From: Pseudomonadota bacterium
GTDB lineage: Bacteria; Pseudomonadota; Gammaproteobacteria; Steroidobacterales; Steroidobacteraceae
Assembly (NCBI GenBank): GCA_021820785.1
Contig: JAKADE010000127.1
Location: forward strand, 1 to 7,430
Reading direction: 5' to 3'
Length of the DNA stretch: 7,430 bases
Position 1 is the stretch's first letter; the number at the start of each line of letters is the position of its first letter. A program made the position numbers and the translations under genes. Shown in pieces: positions 6,877 through 7,430 of this stretch. Below the pieces are notes generated by a model, which did not search any database, was not told the DNA's origin, and saw only the letters and a list, made by a program, of their open reading frames with translations.

Positions 6877-7430
6877 GTGTTCAATCTGCGCAATCGCCGC
6901 CTCGGCATCGTCGGCCTCGGCTACGTCGGCCTGCCGCTCGCCGTGGAGTTCGGCAAGCGTTTCCCGACCGTCGGATTCGACGTCAAAGCGCGCCGCATCG
7001 CGGAACTGCGCGCGGGGCGGGATGACACCCTGGAGGTGAGCGATCGGGAACTCGCGCTTGCCAAGCACCTGACCTTTACGACGCAGTTGAATGATCTGCG
7101 CCGCTGCCGCGTCTACATTGTGGCGGTACCAACGCCGATCGACATGTACAAGCGGCCCGACCTCGGCGCACTCAATGCCGCAACGGCGAGCGTCGGCTCG
7201 GTCCTGAAGCGTGGCGACGTCGTCATCTACGAATCCACCGTCTACCCCGGCTGCACCGAGGAGATCTGCGTGCCGCTGCTCGAGCGAACCTCAGGCCTGA
7301 CCTTCAACCGCGATTTCTTCGTCGGTTACAGCCCCGAACGCATCAACCCCGGCGACAAGGAGCATCGCCTCGCCACGGTGCGCAAGGTCACCTCCGGATC
7401 GACGCCGGCGTGCGCCGCGTTCGTCGACTC
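6877..7430 (+). CDS. tviB: UDP-N-acetylhexosamine 6-dehydrogenase, TviB/WbpO family (3' truncated by window)
   Basis: The first 184 codons of a nucleotide-sugar dehydrogenase are present, out of about 425 in the family. There is no stop before the window edge, so the truncation is an artefact of the window. These enzymes oxidise the C6 hydroxyl of UDP-GlcNAc (TviB) or UDP-GalNAc (WbpO) with two NAD+ to the uronic acid used in capsule, Vi antigen or O-antigen synthesis. The N-terminal NAD-binding domain shows GLGYVG at 13-18 followed by LPLAVEFGK. Further family marks are VAVPTPIDMYKRPDL, YESTVYPGCTEE (the EST starts at 119) and YSPERINPGDKEHRL (151-165). PTPI and ERINPGD set this branch apart from UDP-glucose dehydrogenase. 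The catalytic Cys lies in the missing C-terminal half. The GTG start follows a strong Shine-Dalgarno. The gene probably opens a polysaccharide locus beyond the window. GlcNAc versus GalNAc specificity cannot be settled here, so the symbol is tentative. Confidence 0.9.
   Translation, partial: MFNLRNRRLGIVGLGYVGLPLAVEFGKRFPTVGFDVKARRIAELRAGRDDTLEVSDRELALAKHLTFTTQLNDLRRCRVYIVAVPTPIDMYKRPDLGALNAATASVGSVLKRGDVVIYESTVYPGCTEEICVPLLERTSGLTFNRDFFVGYSPERINPGDKEHRLATVRKVTSGSTPACAAFVD

Noticed and set aside
6815..7039. Small plus-strand gene of 74 codons
   Set aside because: It overlaps the sugar dehydrogenase out of frame, has Ser/Arg/Ala-rich shadow composition and no Shine-Dalgarno.

Overview
The window is GC-rich (about two thirds G+C by eye) with strong G/C bias at third codon positions. 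It is almost fully coding on the plus strand and uses ordinary Shine-Dalgarno signals. The gene families (ETF-ubiquinone oxidoreductase, ZapE/AFG1-type ATPase, TviB-type sugar dehydrogenase, HSD10-like SDR) fit an aerobic, respiring, high-GC proteobacterium, most likely gamma or beta. The exact lineage cannot be fixed from this sequence.

Layout: positions 1-85 hold a GC-rich leader with a long hairpin and a 12-bp palindrome, possibly overlapping the last codons of an upstream gene. Five genes then follow in tight succession: an acetyl-CoA acetyltransferase (86-1267), an HSD10-type NAD-dependent 3-hydroxyacyl-CoA dehydrogenase (1297-2064), ETF-ubiquinone oxidoreductase (2061-3683), acetoacetyl-CoA synthetase (3689-5644) and a ZapE/AFG1 ATPase (5658-6773). 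The spacings are 29 bp, a 4-bp overlap, 5 bp and 13 bp, so this looks like one operon. After a 103-bp gap comes the start of a UDP-N-acetylhexosamine 6-dehydrogenase of the TviB/WbpO family (6877 to the window edge), which probably opens a surface-polysaccharide locus.

How the genes work together (inference from families): the first four genes form a coherent catabolic module for the last steps of branched-chain amino acid, short-chain acyl-CoA and ketone-body breakdown. The SDR oxidises a (2-methyl-)3-hydroxyacyl-CoA, and the thiolase cleaves the resulting (2-methyl)acetoacetyl-CoA. ETF-QO passes electrons from acyl-CoA dehydrogenases, via ETF, to quinone. Acetoacetyl-CoA synthetase activates free acetoacetate, for example from leucine, so that the thiolase can split it into two acetyl-CoA. 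ZapE has no metabolic role and looks like a passenger or a protein-quality/division factor.

I found no mobile element, CRISPR array, tRNA, rRNA or convincing intrinsic terminator. The window is mostly a conventional catabolic operon beside a polysaccharide locus, and I see no convincing new biological system. The points most worth checking are a T2-like Phe288 in the thiolase, the linkage of acetoacetyl-CoA synthetase and ZapE to this operon, and the leader hairpin.
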